Source of the DNA: Oscillatoriales cyanobacterium
Lineage (GTDB): Bacteria > Cyanobacteriota > Cyanobacteriia > Cyanobacteriales > Microcoleaceae
Assembly: GCA_004292955.1 (NCBI GenBank)
Contig: RDXX01000039.1
Location: forward strand, 97,722 to 161,721
Length of the DNA stretch: 64,000 bases
Direction: 5' to 3'
Shown here: positions 45,263 through 53,916 of the stretch, piece after piece
How positions within the stretch are numbered: position 1 is the stretch's first letter
Layout: each line of letters starts with the position of its first letter
Program-made: the position numbers and the translations under genes
The notes under the pieces: generated by a model
Databases searched by the model: none
The model's input: the letters and a program-made list of their open reading frames with translations, nothing else
Told to the model about the DNA's origin: nothing

Positions 45263-45556
45263 TGATTTGTACCCCCCCAAAACTAAAATACTAATGTGTG
45301 CAATAATGTTGTTACAAAAGTGTAACCGAGGTGGATTCTATTACGTTTTTCATCCTGAGTCTAGTCAGAAATGTACATTGTCGAGCATATGTTGAATTCA
45401 GGCTCGCCAATCATCCACAATAAATATGTTCTGGTAAGTGGGTGTAAAATCAGGATGAAGCCCTGATTCGCGCTGTTCCAAGTTAATTTTGGAGGATCTC
45501 GCCGTTCAGGGAGATTTTAACTACATCACCAATCGAGCACATTCCCGAAAAAATTT
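45263..45556. other. Divergent promoter region of mreB and ssb
   Basis: No repeat or RNA gene recognised. GGAGGATC lies near 45491, well upstream of the ssb start. TTATGAGTC at the ssb start shows no clear Shine-Dalgarno. Confidence 0.4.
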
Positions 45557-45916
45557 ATGAGTCTTAATGTTGTGACTTTGGTCGGCCGCGTCGGTGGCGA
45601 CCCGGACGTGAAGTATTTTGAGTCTGGTACAGTTAAGTGCAAGTTGACGCTAGCAGTGAGGAGGCGATCGACCAAGACCGACGAACCAGACTGGTTTACC
45701 CTCGAAATCTGGGGAAAAACAGCCCAAATTGCTGCTGACTACGTTCGCAAAGGTGCTCAAATAGGGGTAACAGGCTCTTTGAAGTTCGATCGCTGGCAAG
45801 ATCGGAGCACCGGAGCAAATCGATCGATGCCTGTCATCAGAGTAGACCAGTTAGACTTACTGGGTTCCAAGCGTGACAACGAGTCCGGTATGTCGTCAAA
45901 CAACAGCGAATTCTAG
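45557..45916 (+). CDS. ssb: Single-stranded DNA-binding protein
   Basis: A 119-residue OB-fold protein: MSLNVVTLVGRVGGDPDVKY, then LAVRRRSTKTDEPDWFTLEIWGKTAQIAADYVRKGAQIGVTGSLKFDRW (here residues 32-80), typical of SSB. It binds ssDNA in replication and repair. It is shorter than E. coli SSB (178), as is usual in cyanobacteria, and the acidic C-terminal DDDIPF tip is replaced by SGMSSNNSEF. Confidence 0.94.
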   Translation: MSLNVVTLVGRVGGDPDVKYFESGTVKCKLTLAVRRRSTKTDEPDWFTLEIWGKTAQIAADYVRKGAQIGVTGSLKFDRWQDRSTGANRSMPVIRVDQLDLLGSKRDNESGMSSNNSEF

Positions 45917-45964
45917 GGTTTGGGGAATTTGGTAAAATAATATTTGTCAATTGGGTGGGCGCTG

Positions 45965-46486
45965 GTGACTTCAGAAAAGTTAGAAATAGTTGAAACTGAG
46001 TACCAAGCTGGTCGAGTAGCTTTTGAGAGCGGCCGCTACGGTCAAGCTATCCAAAGTTTAGAAACAGCGACAGGTTTGGTCGATCGCACTTCCCGACTAG
46101 GTGGCGAGGTGCAGATGTGGCTGGTGACAGCCTACGAAGCCTCTGGCGACACAGAAAGGGCGATCGAGCTTTGCCGCAAACTCACCCGCCATCCCCGCCA
46201 AGAAACCCGCCAACAAGCAAAGCGCCTGCTATTCATTCTCGAAGCCCCCAAACTCAGTATCCCTGACGAATGGACAGTAAAAATTCCCGATTTAGCAGCT
46301 TTGGATGAGAATAAATCAATCAATTTTCAAGCCAATCCGAACGCTGATATCAAGTACGCCAAACCCAAGCCAGTTGTAGCCGAACCTGTAGATTTGAGTC
46401 AAGTTAATACGAAAGATAACAGGTTTATCTGGGTGGCGTTAATTGCGATAGTTTTGATTTTAGGTGGCTTATTTATCAATTATTAA
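45965..46486 (+). CDS. TPR-like protein with C-terminal membrane anchor
   Basis: From GTG at 45965, about 173 residues: ETEYQAGRVAFESGRYGQAIQSLETA is one TPR, MWLVTAYEASGDTERAIELCRKL a second. A basic-acidic linker and a C-terminal membrane helix (FIWVALIAIVLILGGLFI) end the protein, so the TPRs face the cytoplasm. A TTG at 45944 is an alternative start. It is 48 bp after ssb and on the same strand. Function unknown. Confidence 0.75.
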   Translation: MTSEKLEIVETEYQAGRVAFESGRYGQAIQSLETATGLVDRTSRLGGEVQMWLVTAYEASGDTERAIELCRKLTRHPRQETRQQAKRLLFILEAPKLSIPDEWTVKIPDLAALDENKSINFQANPNADIKYAKPKPVVAEPVDLSQVNTKDNRFIWVALIAIVLILGGLFINY

Positions 46487-46578
46487 TCATTTGATTTGTG
46501 AAGGCGAGCTGCGCGACTTCTTTAAGAGGTTGGGGAGCTAACACAAGAACGTTTTACGTTATTCAGATAAGTTAAGCA

Positions 46579-47184
46579 ATGCCTTTTAGCAGTTATAAAA
46601 GCATCAGCGCCGTCGCCAAGGAATTCCAGATTAATTACCTGCGGGATAACTTCATTGTCGAAACAGAATTTGCAGTCAGCGACATTTTTCGGAATGAATT
46701 AGAACTGATTTTCAATGAGGGAGTATTTGACAACTCGGAAATCGCCATTTGTGAAAATATCATTTATCCTGTTTTGAAAGAAGTTTGGAAAATTTATCGC
46801 AGTAATTTCCTCCTCTGGAGTCACCAAACCTTAGTCTACAATGAAAATTTGTCAGGGATTCCAGATTATATATTGGCAAAGCGCTCCAGCCTTGGGACAG
46901 TAGTTTTTGATAAGCCCTATTTCATCTTAGTTGAAGCCAAGAAAGAGAGCGCCTTTGATGAAGGATGGGGGCAGTGTTTAGCAGCAACGATCGCTGTGCA
47001 GCGACTGAACAATGAACCAGAACAAACTATCTTTGGGATTGTTTCTAATGGGGCAATGTGGCAATTTGGCAAGCTCAAATTAGAAATGTTTACTCAAAAT
47101 AAAGTTTTCTATACAATTCAGGACTTAGAGCGACTGTTTGCAGCGGTTAACTATGTTTTTCAACAGTGCGAATTACAATTATAG
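46579..47184 (+). CDS. PD-(D/E)XK-like protein, unknown
   Basis: A 201-residue protein with a possible PD-(D/E)XK nuclease core: SGIPDYILAKRSSLGTVVFDKPYFILVEAKKES, where Asp of IPDY and the Glu-X-Lys of EAKKE would be catalytic (residues about 95 and 117-119). GIVSNGAMWQFGKL follows. Such proteins are common and of unknown role in cyanobacteria and are often stand-alone. Nuclease activity is inferred from the motif only. Confidence 0.7.
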   Translation: MPFSSYKSISAVAKEFQINYLRDNFIVETEFAVSDIFRNELELIFNEGVFDNSEIAICENIIYPVLKEVWKIYRSNFLLWSHQTLVYNENLSGIPDYILAKRSSLGTVVFDKPYFILVEAKKESAFDEGWGQCLAATIAVQRLNNEPEQTIFGIVSNGAMWQFGKLKLEMFTQNKVFYTIQDLERLFAAVNYVFQQCELQL

Positions 47185-47731
47185 AGGAATGAACTTCGGC
47201 TTGACGCGCGGGTATCGAGAAACCTGGTTTTTATCTAATACTTCGCTGTAGCCGACAGATTCGCGAAAAACCCAATTTCTAAGTTTTGACGCGTGGATGT
47301 CCAGAAACCAGAATTTTCTGACAATACTTCGCTGTAGCCGGTAGATTCGCGAAAAACCCGGTTTCTAAGTTTTTGCAAGGAACAACTGCTACTTTCGCAA
47401 TGCTTGGACAGTTGTTAGCAAAGCAGGGATATTTTGACCAAGCTTTCAATTATTTACAGCAATCTTTGGAGATTTTACAGCATTTGCGATCGCCCGACGT
47501 GGAGACAGTGAACGAAATTATTGCTAGAGTTCAGCAGATGGCTGGAGATCGATCGTAAGTTTGCGCGCGCGATTTAGAAACCCGGTTTCTCGCGAATATC
47601 TCGTGAGGATGCGTAAAATCTCGTAGAAACCCGGTTTCTTCGACTAGGCGTGCGGGATTTAGAAACCCGGTTTCTGGCCACACCCAAAATCGCTAAAATA
47701 AAATAAAGACCAAACCAGAAAGGCGATTATT
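47185..47731. other. Repeat-rich region with TPR gene relic
   Basis: Five or so copies of the GAAACCCGGTTTCT unit (near 47213, 47270, 47350, 47580, 47625 and 47663) flank a short TPR-coding fragment. The copies at 47263 and 47345 are part of a ~75-bp direct repeat (ATACTTCGCTGTAGCCG, then AGATTCGCGAAAAACCC). The fragment seems to be what is left of a larger gene. Confidence 0.7.
47373..47558 (+). pseudogene. C-terminal fragment of a TPR-repeat gene
   Basis: A 61-codon ORF containing one TPR: FAMLGQLLAKQGYFDQAFNYLQQSLEILQHLRS. It looks like the end of a longer TPR protein. No promoter or ribosome binding site is seen and repeats flank it at both ends, so I treat it as a relic. Confidence 0.6.
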
Positions 47732-49036
47732 GTGAGCGATTCAACCATAGAGCAGATTTTGAAATTGGCAAGTCAGCGAGCGGATGCCGCTGAAGTATAC
47801 TATCTGTCCAGTCAAGACACGCCGATCGAATTTGAGAACAATCGCCTCAAATCCCTCCAAACCAAAGCCCTCCGAGGCGTAGCACTCCGGCTGATTTACA
47901 ATGGCAAAATCGGCTTTGCTAGTTCCACCGATTTAACCCGGATAGACGATTTAGTCGATGCAGCCATTCAAACCGCCGAAATCGGCGACCCCGCAGAATT
48001 TGAACTGGCTTCCGACTTCCACCTAAAAGGCCCGGAAACCACCTATACTCCGCCCACAACAGCCGAATTAGTCGAAAATGGCAAAAACCTCATCGAGCAA
48101 GTCCACGCCTACAATCCCGATATTATGGTAGATGTCGGCTTTCACGTCCGCCACGGCCGCGTGAAAATTGCCACGACGCGAGACGTGTATGCCGAAAGAA
48201 GCAGCCAAATAGTCAGCGGGACGATCGCAGGCAATTTGGTAGTAGGAGAAGACTTTATGCAAGCATACAGTTACGACGTAGCGCGCGATCGGGCGATCGA
48301 CACCAACAGCATCCTGCAATCACTCCTCGAAAAATACCGCCTCGCCGAACATTCAGCCACCATCGCCAGCGGTTCCTACCCAGTATTATTTACCCCCAGA
48401 GCCGCCGCCAGCACCCTCGGAGGCCTCTTTGATACCATCCTTTCAGGTCAAGCAGTAGTTCAAAAAGCCTCTCCCCTAGCCGACAAAATCGGCGAAACCT
48501 TATTTGACGAACGCTTCACCTTTTTTGAAGACCCCACTTTGGGCCCATCTGCTTGTCCCTTTGACGACGAAGGAACCCCCACCACCCGCAAAGTCTTAAT
48601 TGACAAAGGAACTGTCACCGGATTTTATTGGGATCGCAGGTGGGCTGCTCGCGCCGGTGTACGATCGACTGGCAACGGTTTTCGTGGCGGATTGTCTCGC
48701 CCGGGCCCAAACTTGACCAACTTCTGCATTTCCCCAGGAAACACCAGCACCCAAGACTTGATTGCTAGCATGGATGAAGGTCTCATAGTAGAACAAGTTT
48801 TAGGTGCCGGTCAGTCCAATCAGTTAGCTGGCGAATTTTCTGTCAACTTGGACTTAGGCTATAAAGTAGAAAAAGGCAAAATTGTCGGTCGCGTCAAGAA
48901 TACAATGGTGGCAGGCAGTATTTTTGAAGCCTTTAAAAATTTGGCAGATTTAAGCAGCGAAGCCGAATGGGTAGGCGGTGGAGCATATTTACCGAGTATG
49001 CTATTTCAACAGTTGGGTGTAGCTTCGAGGCAATAA
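47732..49036 (+). CDS. TldD/PmbA-family protein (PmbA/TldE type)
   Basis: A 434-residue protein starting at GTG. It has the family start LASQRADAAEVYYLSSQDTPIEFENNRLKSL (residues 12-42), the mid region PVLFTPRAAASTLGG and the C-terminal GFRGGLSRPGPNLTNFCISPG. It lacks the HEXXXH metal motif of TldD and so belongs to the PmbA/TldE side, which partners TldD in a zinc protease for small peptides such as microcins. No tldD is in the window. Confidence 0.9.
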   Translation: MSDSTIEQILKLASQRADAAEVYYLSSQDTPIEFENNRLKSLQTKALRGVALRLIYNGKIGFASSTDLTRIDDLVDAAIQTAEIGDPAEFELASDFHLKGPETTYTPPTTAELVENGKNLIEQVHAYNPDIMVDVGFHVRHGRVKIATTRDVYAERSSQIVSGTIAGNLVVGEDFMQAYSYDVARDRAIDTNSILQSLLEKYRLAEHSATIASGSYPVLFTPRAAASTLGGLFDTILSGQAVVQKASPLADKIGETLFDERFTFFEDPTLGPSACPFDDEGTPTTRKVLIDKGTVTGFYWDRRWAARAGVRSTGNGFRGGLSRPGPNLTNFCISPGNTSTQDLIASMDEGLIVEQVLGAGQSNQLAGEFSVNLDLGYKVEKGKIVGRVKNTMVAGSIFEAFKNLADLSSEAEWVGGGAYLPSMLFQQLGVASRQ

Positions 49037-49080
49037 GTTCAGTGCGGTTAATTTCAGGTGACTCCGACACAGCCACAAAA

Positions 49081-49320
49081 AAAACTGTTTCTGTCACCAA
49101 TCGACTGCTATAAAATAGGTTTGTAGTGAGGACTTTAGTCCTCTTATCCTAGTTGAGTCAAGAAGGACTGAAGTCCTCACTACAAACCTGGCTTTACAAA
49201 AAAACTGTTTCTGTCACCAATCGACTGCTATAAAATAGGTTTGTAGTGAGGACTTTAGTCCTCTTATCTTAGTTGAGTCAAGAAGGACTGAAGTCCTCAC
49301 TACAAACCTGGCTTTGCTAA
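49081..49320. repeat. Two tandem 120-bp repeats, each with a 26-bp inverted repeat
   Basis: Units 49081-49200 and 49201-49320 differ at one internal base and at the last few bases. Each holds AGGTTTGTAGTGAGGACTTT at the left and its inverse (one mismatch over 26 bp) at the right, with a 21-bp loop. A decayed single copy lies at 26478-26540. The end of unit 2 abuts the start codon of the DUF3153 gene. Confidence 0.9.
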
Positions 49321-49323
49321 TTC

Positions 49324-50184
49324 ATGCAAATAGGAAAAAATAGGGAAAAAGGTACCATGAAAGAGCAAAATGTCAAGGATGGAACTGGGAAGAAGAAAAA
49401 GCACTTTTTCTTTCTTTTACCTTTGGTTTTTTGCATTTTAAATTTAGTGACTGGATGCGTTCAGTACGATGTCGGAGTCAACTTTGACAGTCAAACTCAC
49501 GGCGCAATGGTGCAGCACATTAAACTGGGGGAAAGGTTGACAAGCTTCAGCAGCGAAACAGTTGGAGATTGGTTGAAAAGTGTAGAGAAGCGGGCGAGAT
49601 TGCTCGACGGAAAAACTAAACGGCTTTCTGAGAGAGAAGTTATAGTGACGATTCCATTCAATAATGGAGCCGAATTAGAAGACAAGTTCAACCAATTTTA
49701 CAATCCGATCGCACAAACTGCCAAATCTCGCGTCGCAAGTCCCCTAGAAACCGATTTGCCCAAGTTTGAATCTCACCTGAGTGTCAAGCAGAATAATTTG
49801 TTATTGGTGCTGCGAAATCGGTTAAGTTTGGAATTGGATTTGCGCTCTCTGGCTCTGGTTTCCTCAAACGGCAGTCCTCTGCTGAATCCGGGGGGACTTT
49901 TGGAGCTAGACTTTAGCTTGAACACGCCTTGGGGTGCCGAAAATATTGAAACGAATGTCGCCGGTGCGCTGGTTCCCCAAAGCTATCAGCAGGGAAAGCA
50001 GTTAGTGTGGAAGCTGAAACCTGGAGAAGTTAACTATTTGGAGGCGACATTCTGGATTCCAAGTCCCGTAGGAATTGGGGCGCTGATTATTGCCTTATTT
50101 GTGGCGGCGGGCATTGCTGTAAAATATCAAATATTGCCAGCCCTCTTAATCGGTAAAAAACAGCAAAACATCGGTCAAGCCTAA
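49324..50184 (+). CDS. DUF3153 lipoprotein
   Basis: A 286-residue protein with a lipobox (CILNLVTGC), so the mature N-terminus is probably lipidated at the Cys near residue 45. Mature parts match DUF3153: VQYDVGVNFDSQTHGAMVQHIKLGERLTSFSS (residues 46-77) and DLPKFESHLSVKQNNLLL. A membrane helix lies near the C-terminus (GIGALIIALFVAAGIAVKYQIL). The ATG at 49357 is an alternative start. DUF3153 is common in cyanobacteria, function unknown. Confidence 0.85.
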   Translation: MQIGKNREKGTMKEQNVKDGTGKKKKHFFFLLPLVFCILNLVTGCVQYDVGVNFDSQTHGAMVQHIKLGERLTSFSSETVGDWLKSVEKRARLLDGKTKRLSEREVIVTIPFNNGAELEDKFNQFYNPIAQTAKSRVASPLETDLPKFESHLSVKQNNLLLVLRNRLSLELDLRSLALVSSNGSPLLNPGGLLELDFSLNTPWGAENIETNVAGALVPQSYQQGKQLVWKLKPGEVNYLEATFWIPSPVGIGALIIALFVAAGIAVKYQILPALLIGKKQQNIGQA

Positions 50185-50411
50185 ATATGTTTCTCAGTTG
50201 GAGGTCGCAGTTGGATGACTGAACTTTTGGTCATCCAAGGGAGAATCATCAAGATGCGATCGGATTTTTTATCAATTGAGTCGCCGGATACAATGATTAA
50301 TTGACCAGACTTGATATTATTAAACAAACAGCCAGCATCTACTAAAAAATAGTTAGTTGACAAATAGCAAAGAATTTGCTTGACCCAAATTGAGAATTAG
50401 GAACAGAGAAA

Positions 50412-50786
50412 ATGCGATCGCTAAATTTCTTCTTCATCTTTCTGATTTGCTTGGCTCTAGTATTGTTCAGCATCGAAAATACAGAGCCGACCACCGTTCA
50501 AATTATTAAAGGCGTCCAAGTTAAAGCCCCGCTGTGCGTAGAACTAATTGTAGCGACAGGATTGGGAGCTGTTTTAGCGTGGCTGTTCAGTTTGTGGTCG
50601 AGAATGCAGCGAACCCTCGCCTCTCGCCAAGAAATCCGCCAAGTTCGCGAAAAAGAGCAGCAAATTCAGGAGTTACAACAAGATATCGAACGCTATAAAG
50701 CAGAAGTAGAAGCAAAACAACCTTTGTTAGAAAGTGCAGAACTGACAAGTTTAGAAACAGCAGCAGCCGAGGTAAAAGCTGGGTAA
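50412..50786 (+). CDS. LapA-domain (DUF1049) membrane protein
   Basis: A 124-residue protein with two membrane segments (FFFIFLICLALVLFSIENTEP and LCVELIVATGLGAVLAWLFSLW) and a cytoplasmic coiled coil (REKEQQIQELQQDIERYKAEV). The NTEPTTVQII motif after the first helix is typical of LapA. In E. coli LapA/LapB regulate LPS assembly through FtsH. A similar envelope role is possible. Confidence 0.85.
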   Translation: MRSLNFFFIFLICLALVLFSIENTEPTTVQIIKGVQVKAPLCVELIVATGLGAVLAWLFSLWSRMQRTLASRQEIRQVREKEQQIQELQQDIERYKAEVEAKQPLLESAELTSLETAAAEVKAG

Positions 50787-51146
50787 ATAATGTATCTGGC
50801 AATTAAATTGAGTTATTCGGGTGCATCTCACTTTAGAAGAGGGCGAAGCATGACCGCATATAAGTTATTAGTTATAATCTCATATTCACGGAGGTCATGC
50901 TTCGCCCCTACAAACATATTTTCAAAACTCAGATGCACCCAGTTTCTATCTGGTTTGTGGCGATGGAAAATCTCAAATCTCATTTCTGTACCCACGGTTG
51001 GCTAGAAACTAATACGGTTTGTCTGAGAACAACCCAAGCCTATTGGATTGATTAAAACCCTCAATTTCGGTTGAAAAACCCGATTTATTGGCGGGTGAGT
51101 GTATCAGCCCTAAATCTAAAATCTAAAACCTAAAATCTAAAATCGA
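50787..51146. other. Intergenic region with MITE-like element
   Basis: Contains the element at 50819-50940, then AAAACCCGATTT and a CTAAAATCTAAAA tract just before scpA. No gene. Confidence 0.6.
50819..50940. mobile_element. MITE-like element related to 4817-4941
   Basis: Ends GGGTGCATCTCA and TCAGATGCACCC (one mismatch between arms). Inside, GGGCGAAGCATGACC at 50841 pairs with GGTCATGCTTCGCCC at 50893. The ends and layout match the element at 4817, but the core hairpin has another sequence. Flanks AGTTATTC and AGTTTCTA share only AGTT, so the target duplication is not clear. Confidence 0.7.
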
Positions 51147-51959
51147 ATGGTTGTTTCCAGAGACCAAGATGGTTTAGAAACGATTTCTGAGGGGATCGCC
51201 ATTTTAATTGATTTAGCAGAACGGGGAGAAATCGATCCTTGGGACGTTAAAGTCATTGAAGTGTTCGATCGATGTTTGAGCAAGCTGACCAACGCCTCTG
51301 ATGCCGATCAGAGTTCGGATTTCTCCGATTTGTCCCACTCCGGCCAAGCGTTTTTGTACGCTTCAATGCTGGTTTTGCTCAAAGCAGAAAGTATTGTCCT
51401 CTGTGAACCCCCGCCGAATCCCGAATTGGACGAAGCAGCCCTCGAAGACACAGAGCACTCAGGAGGGCGACATTTGCCGCAGCATCTGGAGCGACAACTG
51501 CGCCGTCGCGGTGTAGCTCAACTCCCACAAAAACGCCCGGTAACTCTCCCAGAACTAATCGAGCAATTGCAGCTCATGAAAGCAGCAATGGAGCAGACAG
51601 TTGCTCCTCGGCGCCGCCCGACTTCAAAAATGCGATCGCAAGCTGCCCAAGCTATCTTTGAGCTAGCTCACCAAGAAAATCTCGTGGAAACTGCTAGCGA
51701 GCTCGATCGATTTCTGGCAGAACGGGGCCAGGAAATTGATGAGGGTTGGCTCGACTTGGACAAATTGCTGGAACTCTGGCACCATCACGGTTTTAACTCA
51801 TCTGTCCACCCCGACCCCCCGCTATCGACTGAGGAAGTTCATTTACCAAATTATGACCGCGTGGGTGTTTTTTGGGCGTTGTTGCTGCTCTCGGCTCAGT
51901 CTAAAGTAGAGTTGCTTCAAGAGGAGTTTTACCAAGACCTCAAAATCCGGGCGCTTTGA
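51147..51959 (+). CDS. scpA: Segregation and condensation protein A
   Basis: ScpA is the kleisin that bridges SMC heads and binds ScpB. The 270-residue protein has the N-terminal SMC-neck helix region (ISEGIAILIDLAERGEIDPWDVKVIEVFDRCL), the conserved FLYASMLVLLKAESIV helix and a C-terminal winged-helix part (FWALLLLSAQSKVELLQEEFYQDLKI). The central RRPTSKMRSQAAQAIFELAHQENL is helical. Length is normal. Confidence 0.93.
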   Translation: MVVSRDQDGLETISEGIAILIDLAERGEIDPWDVKVIEVFDRCLSKLTNASDADQSSDFSDLSHSGQAFLYASMLVLLKAESIVLCEPPPNPELDEAALEDTEHSGGRHLPQHLERQLRRRGVAQLPQKRPVTLPELIEQLQLMKAAMEQTVAPRRRPTSKMRSQAAQAIFELAHQENLVETASELDRFLAERGQEIDEGWLDLDKLLELWHHHGFNSSVHPDPPLSTEEVHLPNYDRVGVFWALLLLSAQSKVELLQEEFYQDLKIRAL

Positions 51960-52402
51960 GCTTGGATCTGCATCAGATAGGCTTATGGGGCCGGTTTACC
52001 AGTCCTTGGAACTCTTGACTTCCGGACGAACCTGCCTGTAGAGGACTTTTAGGTACATTCAACCGGACTTGAGATTATTTCTGATTTCTGATTCCTGGTT
52101 GGTTAAATCCAGGCAAATTCCGGATAAATGATTGATAGCCTGGTAGGATATCGCCTATAAACAGGTCAGTCGATTTTAGATTTTAGATTTTAGATTTTAG
52201 ATTTTAGATTTACTCGCAGCGCAGTAAATCTGAGAGCTTGAACTAGCGTCTAAAATTTTGAAATCGATCCGAACGCTCGCGTCGGAAAATTATACCCGTT
52301 TTTGGGCGGGGTTATGATGGTGCTGCGATCGATAAAGGTCGCAACCGCTAGCATCTAATTGTTGAGTTGATATCAATTAACAGAGGGTTGAGGAAGTTAA
52401 TC
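51960..52402. other. Intergenic region with TTTTAGATT tract and hairpin
   Basis: GGTCAGTCGATTTTAGATTT at 52165, tandem TTTTAGA, and TACCCGTTTTTGGGCGGG at 52293. The same arrangement occurs at 58802-58940, so this is a longer repeat of about 140 bp. GAGGAAG before 52403 is the ribosome binding site of the next gene. Confidence 0.6.
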
Positions 52403-53566
52403 ATGAAAGCGATGATTCTGGCGGCCGGTAAAGGCACTCGCGTCCGTCCCATTACTCACACGACACCAAAACCGATGATTCCCATCCTGCAAAAGCCTGT
52501 GATGGAGTTTTTGGTTGAATTGCTCCGCCAGCACGGATTTGACCAGATTATGGTCAATGTTTCCCACTTGGCCGACGTAATTGAAAACTACTTCCGCGAC
52601 GGTCAAAAGTTTGGGGTACAAATTGGCTATTCTTTTGAAGGGCGAATTGAAGACGGACAAATGATTGGAGAAGCCGTCGGTTCGGCTGGCGGTATGAGGC
52701 GAATTCAGGACTTCTCACCGTTTTTTGACGATACTTTTGTGGTGCTGTGCGGCGACGCTTTGATTGACTTGGACTTGACTGCTGCTGTGAAGTGGCACCG
52801 AGAAAAAGGGGCGATCGCTACTATTGTAATGAAATCTGTTCCCCGCGATGAGGTTCCCAGTTACGGAGTAGTGGTAACAGACGATTCTGGCAGAATTAAA
52901 GATTTCCAAGAAAAACCTTCTGTAGAGGAAGCTCTGAGTACCGACATCAACACTGGTATTTATATTTTTGAACCGGAAATATTCAATTATATTCCCCATG
53001 ATATGGAATATGATATCGGTTCGCAGTTATTTCCCGCCCTAGTAGCAGCAGGTGCGCCTTTTTACGGAATTAGCATGGACTTTGAGTGGGTAGATATCGG
53101 GAAAGTTCCTGATTATTGGCGAGCAATTCAGAGCGTGCTGTTGGGAGAAATTAAAAATGTTTCGATTCCAGGAATTGAAGTGCGCCCCGGCGTTTACGCT
53201 GGTTTGAATGTAGCTGTCAACTGGGACAAGGTTGATATTACCGGGCCTGTTTACATTGGTGCGATGACGAAAATTGAAGACGGAGCCAAAATTGTCGGCC
53301 CGACAATGATCGGCCCGAATTGTTGGCTTTGCAGCGGGGCGACTGTAGAAAACAGCGTGATCTTTGAGTATTCCCGTTTGGGGCCAGAGGTGCGGTTGGT
53401 TGACAAACTGGTGTTCGGGCGCTACTGCGTTGACAAAACCGGGGCGGCGATCGATTTGCAAGCGGCGGCTCTCGATTGGCTGATTACTGATGCCCGTCAA
53501 GTGTTACCAAATATACTAGGAGAAGAGCGACGGGCGATCGCAGATATTCTCAGCACTGCTGACTAA
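52403..53566 (+). CDS. Nucleotidyltransferase (NDP-sugar pyrophosphorylase) with left-handed beta-helix
   Basis: A 387-residue sugar-nucleotide transferase: MILAAGKGTRVRPITHTTPKPMIP (residues 4-27) is the nucleotide-binding motif, VNVSHLAD, GDALIDLDL and FEWVDIGKVPDY follow. From about 250 onwards, hexapeptide repeats form a beta-helix (GPVYIGAMTKIEDGAKIVGP). The pattern resembles mannose-1-phosphate guanylyltransferase or glucose-1-phosphate transferases. Substrate unknown. It may feed surface polysaccharide made with the SLBB protein or GT4, which are in other parts of the window. GAGGAAG supports the ATG. Confidence 0.9.
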   Translation: MKAMILAAGKGTRVRPITHTTPKPMIPILQKPVMEFLVELLRQHGFDQIMVNVSHLADVIENYFRDGQKFGVQIGYSFEGRIEDGQMIGEAVGSAGGMRRIQDFSPFFDDTFVVLCGDALIDLDLTAAVKWHREKGAIATIVMKSVPRDEVPSYGVVVTDDSGRIKDFQEKPSVEEALSTDINTGIYIFEPEIFNYIPHDMEYDIGSQLFPALVAAGAPFYGISMDFEWVDIGKVPDYWRAIQSVLLGEIKNVSIPGIEVRPGVYAGLNVAVNWDKVDITGPVYIGAMTKIEDGAKIVGPTMIGPNCWLCSGATVENSVIFEYSRLGPEVRLVDKLVFGRYCVDKTGAAIDLQAAALDWLITDARQVLPNILGEERRAIADILSTAD

Positions 53567-53916
53567 TTGGTAATTGGGAATTGGGAATTGGTAATTGGTA
53601 ATTGGTAATTGGTAATTGGGAATTGGTAATTGCTAATTGCTAATTGGTAATTGGTAATTGGTAATTGCTAATTGGTAATTGCTAATTGGTAATTGCTAAT
53701 TGGTAATTGCTAATTGGTAATTGCTAATTGGTAATTGCTAATTGCTAATTGCTAAAGTTCTTCGTTTGCACTCTACCTAATAAGTCATTAGTCATCAGTT
53801 ATCAACTAATGACTAATGACCTTGGATGAGGTTCGCGAGCGGAGACAGCACTCCTAATGACTAATGACTAATGCCAACTGCCAACTGCCAACTGCCAACT
53901 GCCAAATGCCAACTGA
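53567..53916. repeat. TAATTGG/TAATTGC tandem tract with further heptamers
   Basis: About 26 copies of a 7-bp unit (53571-53755), mixing TAATTGG and TAATTGC, with a 14-bp higher-order period in part. After that, CTAATGACTAATGAC and GCCAACTGCCAACT runs. The tract has the length expected of slipped-strand expansion. No gene. Confidence 0.85.

Noticed and set aside
48000..49036. TldD metalloprotease active site in the TldD/PmbA family gene
   Set aside because: The HEXXXH motif is absent, so it is called PmbA/TldE-like and not TldD.
50181..50363. 60-codon minus-strand ORF between DUF3153 and LapA genes
   Set aside because: TTG start, no ribosome binding site and no recognisable family; possible but not supportable.
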